Assembly: GCA_964560495.1 (NCBI GenBank)
Contig: CAZLMM010000029.1
Span: forward strand, 4,065-68,064
Direction of reading: 5' to 3'
Origin: UBA5069 sp964560495
Lineage (GTDB): Bacteria; Chloroflexota; Anaerolineae; Caldilineales; Caldilineaceae
Length of the DNA: 64,000 nucleotides
Shown here: positions 10,901 to 17,495 of the stretch, piece after piece
Layout of the letters: each line of letters opens with the position of its first letter
Position numbering within the stretch: the stretch's first letter is position 1
Notes under the pieces: model-generated
The model's input: the letters and a program-made list of their open reading frames with translations, nothing else
Databases searched by the model: none
What the model was told of the DNA's origin: nothing
Translations under genes and position numbers: made by a program

Positions 10901-12503
10901 ACTTCTGAAGTTCTTTACTCAAGTCGGCGACAAGGTCTTTCGAGAAGATGATGCCGTCGAGTTTGGATTCACAGCGCCCACCGAATTTGGGTGTCTCACA
11001 CTGCACCACTACGCTAATCACTTTGACGATCATGCCAAGCATGAGTGTGCCTTCCAGGCGGATAGCAAGGCTCAGACCGGGGCCAATAGTTTGGTTGGCC
11101 AGCCTGCCAACCATGAAATAGAAGGCCGTCTGCATTGCCACTCGCACCACATCCAGGAAGGCTGTAAAGTAGGACGGATCATGCACCATAACGCTCAACC
11201 CACGCACCTCGCCCCGATCGGCCGGCACGGTGACGACATGATGCAGCGTCTTCCCTGCCTCCAACGTGATGGGTGAGGTCTCTTCAAAGATGAGCACGCC
11301 ATTGGGGCCAAACGCCTGGACGGTGATCTTGTCTTCGACGGTCTGGGTCATCAAAGACTGGATGCTGATGGTGTAGCGCCGCTCGATGGGTTCATAATCG
11401 AAGCCTTCGAGCGTCACCAGCTTCTTGCCGTCATCGACCAGAGTTTGGATGGCGGCGTTCCATTCCACAGTCTGCCAGCGGAACGCGCCCTCGCGCCAGC
11501 TTTGGATGATGGTGCGCTGGGTGGTGGTCGGTTCAGCCGAGGCCTGCAACTCAGGTGAAGTCTGGGCGCCTGTCTCTTCGCTGGTCGGCTGTTTGCCCAC
11601 GATCGCCGGCACGGTGACGAGAGCCGGCGCGGTGACGGCCCGTGTTTTGTCGCCGTTGACCTTTGCGATGAGCATGTATTCGCCTGCCTCCAGCGCGACT
11701 TCGACGCGCGCGCGGTGATCGTCTACGCGTTCCCCCACTTCGGGCAACATCATCTCGATCTCAGGAGATTCGCTCTCATTTTCTGGGCGCACGATGCGCA
11801 CCATATGTAGCTCCACCGCCAGAGGGTTCCCTTCGTCAATGACGGTGGCTGTTTCCACATCGGCGATGAGCCTGCCGTCGTCGGCGATATGGGTCTTGAG
11901 CTGGGCCGCGCCCAACTGCATGTCGCTGAGGATGTTCGCCGCATCGACCCGGAAGCTGCGCAGGGGCGTCTGGCCATAGCCGGGCGCGCTGACCTGATAG
12001 AAGTAGTCACCTGGCGTCATAGTCTCAAACGCTGTGCTGGCTGCGCCCCAGGCGTCGCCGCGTACGGTTGTGCGCCAATCGACCGATCGGTCGGCATTCC
12101 ACAGATGGAATTCTACCTGGACGCCGGCCGGGTTCTTGTTTTCATCATAGGGCGTCACTTCCACGCCCAGGGTCACTTCGGTCAGGAAGAACTCATCCTG
12201 GGTGAAGGGTGAGCCAACCCGCACTACGCCCACCGATTCCATTTGGCCGGGGTTGGTGAAGGGATCGTTGTCGGTTTCCAATTCCACGGGCAGGCGCAGC
12301 ACGCCGAGACTGGCGGGCGGCTTCATGATCTCCGCGCTGACGGCTGCGGGCTGACCAGCCTGGGTGGTTTCAGTCTCTTTCATGTGGTTCGTCGCTTTTG
12401 CGCCTGCAATAGCGACGGCGCCGGAAGCTACAGCGGGTGGTGGAGCGGCCTGCACAAGAAGCGAAAAGATGACCACGAGGCTGAGAAGGGTTTGCCTGGA
12501 CAT
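1983..12503 (-). CDS. Giant secreted multidomain protein (3506 aa) with Ig-like repeats and PQQ-type propeller
   Basis: The ATG at 12503 is chosen because GGAGGAATCA lies directly upstream and it opens a clean signal peptide (MSRQTLLSLVVIFSLLVQAA, cleavage likely after AVAS). Residues about 90-190 are a carboxypeptidase-regulatory-like beta domain; 730-770 a Gly/Ser linker; 950-1100 resemble a GATase/ThuA-like fold (LIHILPGDEE, GGTLLVLTQYE); about 1100-1800 and 2300-3400 are successive Ig/CARDB-type repeats; 1830-2170 is a PQQ/quinoprotein-like beta-propeller (ALDAETGDVAW, YDATDGSLTW). The C-terminus (3408-3494) is a Thr/Pro/Ala low-complexity linker followed by NSVFLPIVTK. It is predicted to be exported and surface-held. 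No catalytic site is certain; an adhesive or structural role is inferred. It has no operon partner. Confidence 0.85.
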   Translation of the reverse strand: MSRQTLLSLVVIFSLLVQAAPPPAVASGAVAIAGAKATNHMKETETTQAGQPAAVSAEIMKPPASLGVLRLPVELETDNDPFTNPGQMESVGVVRVGSPFTQDEFFLTEVTLGVEVTPYDENKNPAGVQVEFHLWNADRSVDWRTTVRGDAWGAASTAFETMTPGDYFYQVSAPGYGQTPLRSFRVDAANILSDMQLGAAQLKTHIADDGRLIADVETATVIDEGNPLAVELHMVRIVRPENESESPEIEMMLPEVGERVDDHRARVEVALEAGEYMLIAKVNGDKTRAVTAPALVTVPAIVGKQPTSEETGAQTSPELQASAEPTTTQRTIIQSWREGAFRWQTVEWNAAIQTLVDDGKKLVTLEGFDYEPIERRYTISIQSLMTQTVEDKITVQAFGPNGVLIFEETSPITLEAGKTLHHVVTVPADRGEVRGLSVMVHDPSYFTAFLDVVRVAMQTAFYFMVGRLANQTIGPGLSLAIRLEGTLMLGMIVKVISVVVQCETPKFGGRCESKLDGIIFSKDLVADLSKELQKFLIEKKLLIVPSGESPDEAFKNFLKFLTNGIEVVQGKISVLPSIHYRLDLINPQGCVNDQALKAAQDAVKKLGDALDIEAAALVAQFDRFAKKFEDAKVGAPLGVSFPLDALKFELKGAIKITLKAGATNDKNGLQFDFGPDFGVKLTLLLSISPGLLEFLKGVASVASMGTDLALGIRIMYSVPNLIYRIANATKLTIGGGCGGGGGSGSGSGGSGRKGGRGGSNPPAPNGGPDDRRDALELEFLSQPTGVSGDIQTLQEQADAARAAGLFRAEKLFLYQLRQQELANFVADTSAFLNYIDELTALHQTAFITGTGLISGTILPPPGQTITEAVDSLYASLAVSLTNTSYDRTIQFLTDARDFAERQYFGLRGQELELQLELRKLNGGLGMLDTGLHSWALAAIGTIGVRPKLIHILPGDEENGYGGEYVSPLSAPPVLIAPTGAFNRYQGSEQARAWLEEYVFSGGTLLVLTQYENEDWELLPGGQVRGLGYKDDILCKDMSVHIVNPSRWITGVDRDYPNIQIDGSFTQWPNNTTILWQRRTGNEMPAMIEYSYGAGQVVATAAYPDFYINGMQSLDDIIFARSFFATAYLEANNEQVVATVNPNAAVSINIPVTNTLASTMTEAILSRDVYETNVADAWRWAAHAPRFPSGPAAQSIPLTPPLPSGQSTNVPYNFTAPSVGGIFRTGGVVSGPFPGSLRISGPFYQVRSGIVAVDLFNARLTQDKPEYGFGETATLTVTLRNDRLVARTFVITPEVGLTGPVVSLDIPANSTATQVYQRAVTRFTDVRLRIGAEGRLINTLATTLRLQRPQLGVTMTPLRVAANVTSTVQVSVTARSAASGSPVIFEVRRGPTFVYSTTVPLSSADGFQMASTTLILPPANPGLDYRIRSELDDPGCGFVACAIKQTVRVIPVLALASVEYTGDPLTIGQNNPDSLFALLNGSPFSGTFQLQSALKNGPTPLASSAVLTGSVSDGLSSASLDLPLPNPLPLDQSLFAAARLDARAAGATVDTTTVLTLPSTIEPPTLAVLDPVRYAGEPLRMQLNPPALVETNALILPPVASPLTVTVFSVENTFSQTVGVSPVSVEGRLDFTVTTPLSMTRGGVYSVRVDAPHLQRSGAPEQLLGSFIVPKSALTLDLPDPIDAGQTLPFVLRNRGGVQTSFAGVVRLTDSKGVTLTQVSVNAPVAVGASITGVLTTPTQLRSGVYRLRAEGVDHLGEPVMLTTKVAITGLETSLHVQTERLAYLTTDVITTNSVITVNPALISATLRLRVIKPGTPAGLSEDWRANLADGGASNYTAADFTAPYQQNWTSDHAFFSSGNPLSVNGLIITVDSTLERLQAREASTGQLVWETSYSSHGFSVFGLAANSTHIFALVSSKLVALDAETGDVAWTQTIGSGANLPLLASDDALAVLFLVGDTAAQPGGKAGLAMPLPQIGAGNGYILLNPDTGAQRGVITQTAPALLVDNMLYIYRNIEGEKSIAAYDATDGSLTWATPVATQLQAIAANQDYLLALDTTINELHVFSAVDGAFLRNVQLDINYFLGFPNQNFVLNGSTFHYAAIFPGSGSNGFGLFRVDLTDGSQQEIFHSDNYNFVAMVGAGPQLFLLQEGVRMLSALNATTGASLSDTDLSGLSDAQLASLIIGRSGPVVVTEARAVVFGAGGGAGGAATDDQVLREDLLTVNGGGVVTLDLPLINPSLADNPAARGQLVLEGVLFSREPQGIADPTQRQFLGRNSASFRIDESSAAVTLVADRAAQRRNIPGYAADDALSTVVLSGLAVNTSPLSSNVTVTVTRSDGAVLFNQISPSIAPSATVAFNLSDAAPPVGTARYTATTNLGGLATTQVMVRPPDVDASLSFTPTSIALGEATEASLALTNGHDDTVAVTTVDWGDSQETIILDHSETVTLTHRFTPTQIGSFDPAIMLSGDSTEALHAAVAVTVRNETANVAAELGGVTRDPATLVLTSDAAISATVSNQGGEQFDATVNYIVNSPSLQGAAGLTLTPFGSQSINVALNSLPPGPHSAIFTVTHAASGRVLGVANLAFTIVEPQYIISLDAQVGDPALDVSVPITIDVTSGPANDLPWQGSLVVEGALSERSDFTVHPGATHSFAPRLNLADRAGPQTVVITLIGPDGAIVEQRTLVVNAAPRQAPAARLVSLSASPGAPGAPLTLTAVVDNPGPEGETLLTFIAFDQMSEKMATLPANSQVQVTQVVDVPAALITGVFPAVVEMDDQSAKTDMTVSGPQIELRQSLNAPVYLPFDDATYTVRLIGLSGAPRPYDLTLRYAGQEFMQTVNIGAGSDVSVSWTFDVGQVSERATALLRSHPNSPTEQPYTLIIDSTWVRVLEDDRAWLESDKNSYQASETVNLTIHLLKPVSNGMVLAPIDAPVTDDTIVWSALEVMSATNVITSIVGDFPATYTLPTTMRTGRYFFIFLYEGEERTLPIDVQGVSLLVESMDAATNESGLDPDGVMDVATTISATVRLNQALSDALIELYALTPRGDYRSLGLLIPYSFAAGVNELALSGVFTTEIAGAHQLIFKVRDGTSFAELGGEARFVDVGGATITDLFTDHGVYAPGDPALGEVTIYNRATATVTVRTSGGSVLLSQVVTDKGHLALPFVPPTGSVMDEVLIGEVVDNKGLKTSLQWPYKVAGGFDTSAPQIAILTPTPVEPGRAVYIEYSAPEQLSIIVTGLVTEDVSLANVFLNEITATVSGGSWSAPITLTPGANFLRATAVDQAGNAAIASDIVVAEPAHGLMLSLNPLASMVGDGIQVQTVVTSSELLTAMVSFPFSQQGLAPQTGSASGGTLDLSLTADHPVVTWQGVVGPGAPVAIAWDALTTQPMSATAYSLLNSESYEVRVSNVVTYVVNAPPATKTPTATPTPTATATGTATHTPTPTATSTPTPMATETTVAAPTETATATPTATATPTATPTATATPTVTATPTTAATPFATLNSVFLPIVTK
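2030..2281. repeat. Low-complexity GTTGCTGTGGCCGTGGGT-like repeat encoding the Thr/Pro linker
   Basis: Degenerate tandem hexamers of the type GTTGCC, GTGGGT and GTGGCC, read on the minus strand as alternating ACA/ACC/GCA/CCC codons, encode the (T-P/A)n linker at the C-terminus of the giant protein. Such DNA is prone to slippage and opens a spurious valine/glycine-rich frame on the plus strand, which is not a gene. A shorter, analogous stretch occurs at about 52385-52515 in the second secreted protein. Confidence 0.8.
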
Positions 12504-12769
12504 TGATTCCTCCACAAAGTTTGGAACAGAACAATACAGCAACGAGGGTTGCGAGTCATGCGCAAAGCGCGTCGACTCTGGGGGAGAGTCTACTTCCGGG
12601 TAGACAGGAATTCCAGTCTATTTCATGTTCACTTTTTGCCCAAAATTGGGACGACGGTGTGCCAGACAGATCGCCAACCGGAGGATTTCGATTGTCGGCG
12701 CATCTTGTTTCCAACCTTCCAGGAAGCTCGAAGTTTCGTAGAAGGTGCAGTGCAGCGCGTTGGTGAATC

Positions 12770-13408
12770 CTAATTGCGCAGCAGAGCAAAGATAGCCGTC
12801 GTGGGGCGCAGGTTCTTGAACTTGCGCACATGGATGCGCCGTCCCCGCGCCAGGTAGATCTCGTGTTCGATGTGGACGCCGATGGTGTCGCAGAAATGGG
12901 CGAAATCGGTGACGGTAAGGGCCTGCCAGCGGGGCGTTTCATACCACGGTTGGGGCAGGTCAGGCGCCTGGGGCATGCGCCCCGTCAGCATGAGCTCCAG
13001 GCGACAGCGCCAGTAGCCCCAGTTGGGGAAGCTGATAATGGCTTTCTTGCCCACGCGCAGCATCTCGCGCAGGATCATGGTCGGGTTGTCGAGGAAAGGC
13101 AGCGTTTGCGCCAGGATGACTGCGTCAAACGAGGCGTCAGGGTAATCGGCCAGGCCTTCCTGCAAATTGCCCTGGCGCACGCTTAGCCCGCGGCGCACGC
13201 ACGCCAGCACACCTGCCTCGCTCAGTTCGATGCCGCGCCCTTTTGCCTGTTTGCGACGGGTCAGGTATTCGAGCAACGCTCCATCGCCGCAGCCCAGGTC
13301 GAGCACCTTGTCGCCGGCCGTCACCAGCTCGGCGATGGCGAGCAGGTCAACGCGCAGATCGGCGGGCGTCGTCAGCGGCGTCATCGCAGGGGAACCCAAC
13401 GCGCTCAT
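12770..13408 (-). CDS. metW: Methionine biosynthesis protein MetW (class I SAM-methyltransferase fold)
   Basis: A 212-aa protein with the SAM-binding motif VLDLGCGDGALLEYL at about residues 36-50, followed by GRGIELSEAGVLAC and later DAVILAQTLPFL and FPNWGYWRCR, all typical of MetW. Its ATG overlaps the metX stop in an ATGA arrangement (13405-13408), implying translational coupling; metX-metW pairs are common. MetW is known to assist homoserine acylation by MetX, while its own methyl acceptor is unsettled. An internal Met at residue 9 could be the true start, but the ATGA overlap favours the first. It is the last gene of the riboswitch-led methionine operon. Confidence 0.92.
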   Translation of the reverse strand: MSALGSPAMTPLTTPADLRVDLLAIAELVTAGDKVLDLGCGDGALLEYLTRRKQAKGRGIELSEAGVLACVRRGLSVRQGNLQEGLADYPDASFDAVILAQTLPFLDNPTMILREMLRVGKKAIISFPNWGYWRCRLELMLTGRMPQAPDLPQPWYETPRWQALTVTDFAHFCDTIGVHIEHEIYLARGRRIHVRKFKNLRPTTAIFALLRN

Positions 13409-14625
13409 GCGATGGCCTCGATGTGCAGCCGAGGCTCCACGGGGCGTCGGCGCCGCATCGGTTCGTATTCCGGTTCCGATACGCTTTCCTCGCGCACCAG
13501 GCGATCTAGAAAACTGCCAAGCAGGCGCGTCATTGTGTCCACCTCCAATAAGAATGCATCGTGGCCCCAGGTGCTTTTTACATCCACATAGGTGGCGTCT
13601 GCGCCGGCGGCATGGAGCGCGCTGACCAGCCGTTTGCTGTGATAGGAGGGATAGAGCCAGTCGCTGGTGAAGGAGACCACCAGGAACTTGATGTGCGTGG
13701 AATTGGCGAAGGCCGATGTGAGCGATCCGCTGGGCTGGCTCAAATCGAAGTAATCCATGGCCTTGGTGACATAGAGATAGCTGTTGGCGTCGAATCGTCG
13801 TGTAAACTTGTCGCCGTTGTACTTGAGATAGCTCTCGATCTCGAACTCTGTCTGGAACTCATAGCCGTATTTTTCCAGCCCGCGTAGCCGCCGACCGAAC
13901 TTCTGGTGCATGGATTCTTCGCTGAGATAGGTGATATGGCCCACCATGCGTGCGACGGCCAGGCCAGCGTCGGGTCGGCAGCCAGTGAGATAATAATCTC
14001 CTTGATTCCACTTTGGATCGGCGTATATTGCCTGACGACCGACTTCGCTAAAGGCGATAAGCATGGGGCTGTGATGGGCTGTCGTGGCGATGGGCATGGC
14101 CGCCTGAAGGCGCTGGGGATGATGCGCCGCCCATTCCAACACTTGCATGCCGCCCATGGAGCCGCCGGCTACACAGAGCAGCCTGTCGATGCCCAGATGG
14201 TCGATCAGCCGCGCCTGGGCGCGCACCATGTCGCCGACGGTGACAACAGGGAAGTGCAGACCATAGGGGACGCCTGTGGCCGGGTTGATGCTGCTGGGAC
14301 CGGTGGAGCCGTAGCAACTGCCCAGGACATTGCTGCAAATGACGAAGAAACGGTCGGTGTCAAAGGCTTTGCCCGGCCCGATGCAGTCGTCCCACCAGCC
14401 GGGCTGGGCGTCATGCTCGCTGTGATAGCCTGCTGCATGAGCGCCGCCGCTGAGGGCGTGACAGATCAAGATGGCGTTGGAGCGATCTGCGTTCAGGCGG
14501 CCATAGGTTTCGTAGGCAATTGTGACCGGGCTGAGGCTGGCGCCGCTCTCCAAACAGAAAGGTTCATCTTCTGCAAAGGTGAATGACTCGGTTTTGACGA
14601 TGCCCACAGATGTTTCTGTACTCAT
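13405..14625 (-). CDS. metX: Homoserine O-acyltransferase MetX
   Basis: A 406-aa alpha/beta-hydrolase-fold acyltransferase that activates the homoserine hydroxyl (usually with acetyl-CoA) for sulfhydrylation by MetY. The N-terminal FCLESGASLSPVTIAYETYG, the oxyanion region ILICHALSG, the nucleophile elbow GGSMGGMQVLEW and the C-terminal catalytic histidine in WGHDAFLLE are all present; length is normal. GATCCSSTGP-type residues appear as GSCYGSTGPSSINP. Whether the acyl donor is acetyl- or succinyl-CoA cannot be decided by eye; the adjacent O-acetylhomoserine sulfhydrylase-type MetY favours acetyl. It lies 115 bp downstream of the osmC-like gene and overlaps metW by 4 nt. Confidence 0.95.
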   Translation of the reverse strand: MSTETSVGIVKTESFTFAEDEPFCLESGASLSPVTIAYETYGRLNADRSNAILICHALSGGAHAAGYHSEHDAQPGWWDDCIGPGKAFDTDRFFVICSNVLGSCYGSTGPSSINPATGVPYGLHFPVVTVGDMVRAQARLIDHLGIDRLLCVAGGSMGGMQVLEWAAHHPQRLQAAMPIATTAHHSPMLIAFSEVGRQAIYADPKWNQGDYYLTGCRPDAGLAVARMVGHITYLSEESMHQKFGRRLRGLEKYGYEFQTEFEIESYLKYNGDKFTRRFDANSYLYVTKAMDYFDLSQPSGSLTSAFANSTHIKFLVVSFTSDWLYPSYHSKRLVSALHAAGADATYVDVKSTWGHDAFLLEVDTMTRLLGSFLDRLVREESVSEPEYEPMRRRRPVEPRLHIEAIA

Positions 14626-14672
14626 CTCTTCTCCGGTCTTGGGTGTGGGAAGTCTTCCGGGTTGGGCAGGAA

Positions 14673-14722
14673 TGAGGTTTTGAGGTTTTGGGATTGGACA
14701 GCCCTAAGACCTCAAAACCTCA
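14673..14722. repeat. 14-bp perfect inverted repeat between osmC-like gene and metX
   Basis: TGAGGTTTTGAGGT (14673-14686) is exactly complementary to ACCTCAAAACCTCA (14709-14722) across a 22-nt loop. It fills much of the 115-bp gap between the osmC-like gene and metX. No clear T-run follows on the minus strand, so it may be an mRNA-stability or partial termination hairpin. A related but imperfect GAGGTTTTG...CCTCAAAACC pair occurs at about 15308-15376 in the preceding intergenic gap. Confidence 0.6.
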
Positions 14723-14740
14723 AGAACAACAACCCCGCTC

Positions 14741-15265
14741 TTACAACAAGGCGATCTCCGTGTTCACAGGCAGAGCGCGGGTCAGGATGCTGCCCACGGG
14801 TGACGTGCGCAATACGTGGTCGTGTAGCGCCTGGATTTCTTCGGCGTTAGCGTCAGCGTCGATTCGCACGTTGGCGCGAATGGCGGAAAAGCCGGCGGGC
14901 GTTTCGGCCGAGAGGCCAAAGAAGCCGGCCAGGTCCAGGTCGCCTTCCACGTCGATCTGCAAGTCACGCACCTGAATGCCGCGCACGGCTGCGTTGAGCG
15001 TGTAACCCACCATCAGGCAGGAACCATAGGCAGCCAGCACCATCTCCACCATGTTGGGCGCGCTGTTGGCGCCGCCCAACTGGGTTGGTTCATCCATGCA
15101 CACGGTATGGCCGCGAATGGTGGATTCGCAGCGAAAGCCGCCGTTCCAGCGCGTCACTGAACGCCACTGGGTCTGGCCTGCTTCGGGATTGGCCTGAACA
15201 TGTTTGACAAGGCTGATGCAGTCGTCCACCGGTACGCCGTTGATCATCGAATTTGTTGTCATCAT
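14741..15265 (-). CDS. OsmC family protein
   Basis: A 174-aa OsmC/Ohr-fold protein. The start at 15265 (MMTTNSMINGVPVDD) is preceded by AGGGGAAACA; longer in-frame upstream sequence looks non-coding. The family pattern is seen: a first beta sheet around WRSVTRWNGGFRCES, then the helix with the reactive-cysteine context LAAYGSCLMVGY, then a C-terminal DADANAEEIQALHDHV segment. The canonical second Cys of Ohr is not obvious, although other cysteines exist (ISLVKH follows DDC). OsmC proteins are peroxidase-like or detoxification proteins. Its position between metY and metX under one SAM riboswitch suggests a link to sulfur metabolism. Confidence 0.85.
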   Translation of the reverse strand: MMTTNSMINGVPVDDCISLVKHVQANPEAGQTQWRSVTRWNGGFRCESTIRGHTVCMDEPTQLGGANSAPNMVEMVLAAYGSCLMVGYTLNAAVRGIQVRDLQIDVEGDLDLAGFFGLSAETPAGFSAIRANVRIDADANAEEIQALHDHVLRTSPVGSILTRALPVNTEIALL

Positions 15266-15392
15266 TGTTTCCCCTGTGCGTATTAAAATAAAAAGGCGTA
15301 GGGTCGTGAGGTTTTGGAGTATCTGAGTTGTCACAAGGCGACATCGGCACCCCAAAGTCCCCACAACCTCAAAACCCCATTACTTCAATTCC

Positions 15393-16688
15393 TTATGCCG
15401 CAGCCGCCAGCGCCTGATCCAGGTCCCACAGAATATCCTCAATGTCCTCGATGCCGATGCTCAAGCGCACGAAATCGGGCGTGACGCCAGCGGTGACCAT
15501 CTCTTCTTCGGTGAGCTGGCTGTGGGTTGTGGTGGCTGGATGGATCGCCAGGCTCTTGGCGTCGCCCACATTGGCCACATGGCTGAAGAGTTGGAGGTGG
15601 TCGATGAACTTCTGCCCAGCCGCGCGCCCGCCTTTGATGCCGAAGCCCAGAATGGAACCAGGGCCCTTGGGCAGATACTTTTTGGCGCGCTCGTGGTCGG
15701 GGTGGCTCGACAGTCCGGGATACATGACCCATGTCACATCTTTGTGGCCGGCGAGGAATTCCGCTACTTTTTGCGCATTGCTCACGTGCCGCTCCATGCG
15801 CAGGCTGAGGGTCTCGACGCCTTGCAGGGTCGTCCATGAGTTGAGCGGCGCCTGGCACGCGCCGATATCGCGCAATATCTGTACGCGGGCCTTGATGATG
15901 AAAGGCGGCAAACCCATGCCGAGCACGTCCACATAGCGCAGCCCGTGATAGCTGGGGTCCGGCTCGGTGAAGTTGGGAAAGCGTCCGCTGGCGTAGTCGA
16001 AATTACCGCCGTCCACGATAGCGCCGCCGAGGGTGGTGCCGTGTCCCCCCAGGAATTTGGTGGTGCTATGGCAGATGATGTGCGCGCCCCACTCGAAAGG
16101 CCGACACAGATAGGGTGTGGCGAAGGTGTTGTCGATCATGATCGGGATGTTGTAGGCCTTACTGATGGCCGACACCTCCTCGAAGGGAAAGACAGCAATG
16201 TCTGGGTTGCCCAGGGTTTCGCCATAGAGAATTTTCGTGTTGGGGCGAATGGCCTTCTCGAAGTTACTGGGGTCTGTAGGATCGATGAAAGTCACGTCGA
16301 TGCCGATGCGCGGAAAGGTGTAATTGAACTGGTTGAAGGTGCCCCCGTAGAGCCGGCTGCTGGATACAATGTGATCCCCGGCGCCGCACAGCGTCAGGAT
16401 GGCCATCGTCTGAGCAGCATGGCCGCTGCTGGCCGCCAGCGCACCGACGCCGCCTTCCAGATCGGCCAGGCGCTGTTCCAGTACATCAGTGGTGGGGTTC
16501 ATGATGCGGGTGTAGATGTTGCCCAGCTCGCGCAGTCCAAAGAGATTGGCTGCGTGTTCGCTGCTGCGGAACTGGTAACTGGTGGTCTGATAGATTGGCA
16601 CCGCGCGGCTGCCCGTAGTGGGGTCGGGCGCTGCGCCAGCGTGAAGCTGGCGGGTGGCAAAACCGAATTTCCGTCCGTTCGTGCTCAT
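15393..16688 (-). CDS. metY: O-acetylhomoserine aminocarboxypropyltransferase (sulfhydrylase) MetY
   Basis: A 431-aa PLP-dependent Cys/Met-metabolism enzyme forming homocysteine from O-acetylhomoserine and sulfide. The start MSTNGRKFGFATRQLHAG is chosen at 16688; the longer upstream frame overlaps the riboswitch terminator. Visible motifs: YQTTSYQF, ALAASSGHAAQ (PLP phosphate contact), TFATPYLCRPFEWGAH, and the Schiff-base lysine in HSTTKFLGGHGT; the C-terminus has FVRLSIGIEDIEDILWDL. Length (about 430) is that of MetY rather than MetB/C (about 380-400). It is the first gene behind the SAM-I riboswitch, with the osmC-like gene, metX and metW following on the same strand. Confidence 0.95.
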   Translation of the reverse strand: MSTNGRKFGFATRQLHAGAAPDPTTGSRAVPIYQTTSYQFRSSEHAANLFGLRELGNIYTRIMNPTTDVLEQRLADLEGGVGALAASSGHAAQTMAILTLCGAGDHIVSSSRLYGGTFNQFNYTFPRIGIDVTFIDPTDPSNFEKAIRPNTKILYGETLGNPDIAVFPFEEVSAISKAYNIPIMIDNTFATPYLCRPFEWGAHIICHSTTKFLGGHGTTLGGAIVDGGNFDYASGRFPNFTEPDPSYHGLRYVDVLGMGLPPFIIKARVQILRDIGACQAPLNSWTTLQGVETLSLRMERHVSNAQKVAEFLAGHKDVTWVMYPGLSSHPDHERAKKYLPKGPGSILGFGIKGGRAAGQKFIDHLQLFSHVANVGDAKSLAIHPATTTHSQLTEEEMVTAGVTPDFVRLSIGIEDIEDILWDLDQALAAAA

Positions 16689-16740
16689 GGCGTCCTCATG
16701 TCTCCTTTGGAACTTGTGTGCGGCGCTGCCGCTCTTTGAG

Positions 16741-16777
16741 AAATAAAACACCCTCTCGTCTGGTCGATGAGAGGGTG
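16741..16777 (-). terminator. Riboswitch-controlled intrinsic terminator upstream of metY
   Basis: On the minus strand CACCCTCTC (16777-16769) pairs perfectly with GAGAGGGTG (16757-16749) and is followed at once by TTTTATTT (16748-16741): an intrinsic terminator about 50 nt before the metY start codon. Its 5' arm contains CTCTCATC (16773-16766), which can instead pair with GATGAGAG in the riboswitch P1 3' strand, giving the antiterminator. SAM binding should therefore switch the operon off. Confidence 0.88.
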
Positions 16778-16851
16778 CTGCTTTTTGTTCTTTTCCGCTT
16801 GCTTTACACAAAACATCCCCACTGTTGGGGATGAGTCGAAAGCGTGCGTCA

Positions 16852-16984
<133 letters not shown>

Positions 16985-17188
16985 AAACCTATTTGATTGT
17001 GCGGCGGATAATACAACAAGGGCGCGTCAGTGTCAAATATGGGCGTGTGACTGTTTGGTGCAGCGGTTTACTCGTGTGGATACCACTTCGAACAGTTGAT
17101 TCAACCCAAGGGGCTTCCAGTCCACGTGATTCAGAACGTTATCAAGTAGCAGATCCATATCAGCATGACAAAGCGTAGTGTTATTTAG

Positions 17189-17488
17189 GCTGAACTGTAC
17201 TACATCGTTGGCAATGTGCAGATCGACCTGGCGCGACGATCGGTGACGCGCAACGGGGAGGCGGTTAAGCTCACGCCGACCGAATACGCGCTGCTGGTGC
17301 AGCACAGCGGGCGCGTGTTGACCCAGCGGCACATTCTCAGAGAAGTATGGGGAGCGGCGTATGTGAATGAGATCCACTATCTGCGCGTCTATTTTGCTCA
17401 GTTGCGCCAAAAGCTGGAGGAGAATCCGGCATTGCCGCGCCTGATCGTGACCGAACCGGGTGTGGGCTACCGGCTGGTGGATGAGTGA
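17189..17488 (+). pseudogene. KdpE-type response regulator, C-terminal DNA-binding domain only
   Basis: The frame encodes an OmpR/PhoB winged helix very like KdpE: NVQIDLARRSVTRNGE, LTPTEYALL, VLTQRHILREVWG, IHYLRVYFAQLRQKLE and TEPGVGYRLVDE. A complete KdpE is about 230 aa with an N-terminal receiver; here an in-frame TAG at 17186 leaves only the last 95-100 residues and the only start is a GTG at 17216. No kdp genes are nearby. The DNA-binding domain itself looks intact, so a short regulator cannot be fully excluded, but a remnant is more likely. Confidence 0.75.
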
Positions 17489-17495
17489 TGAAAGA

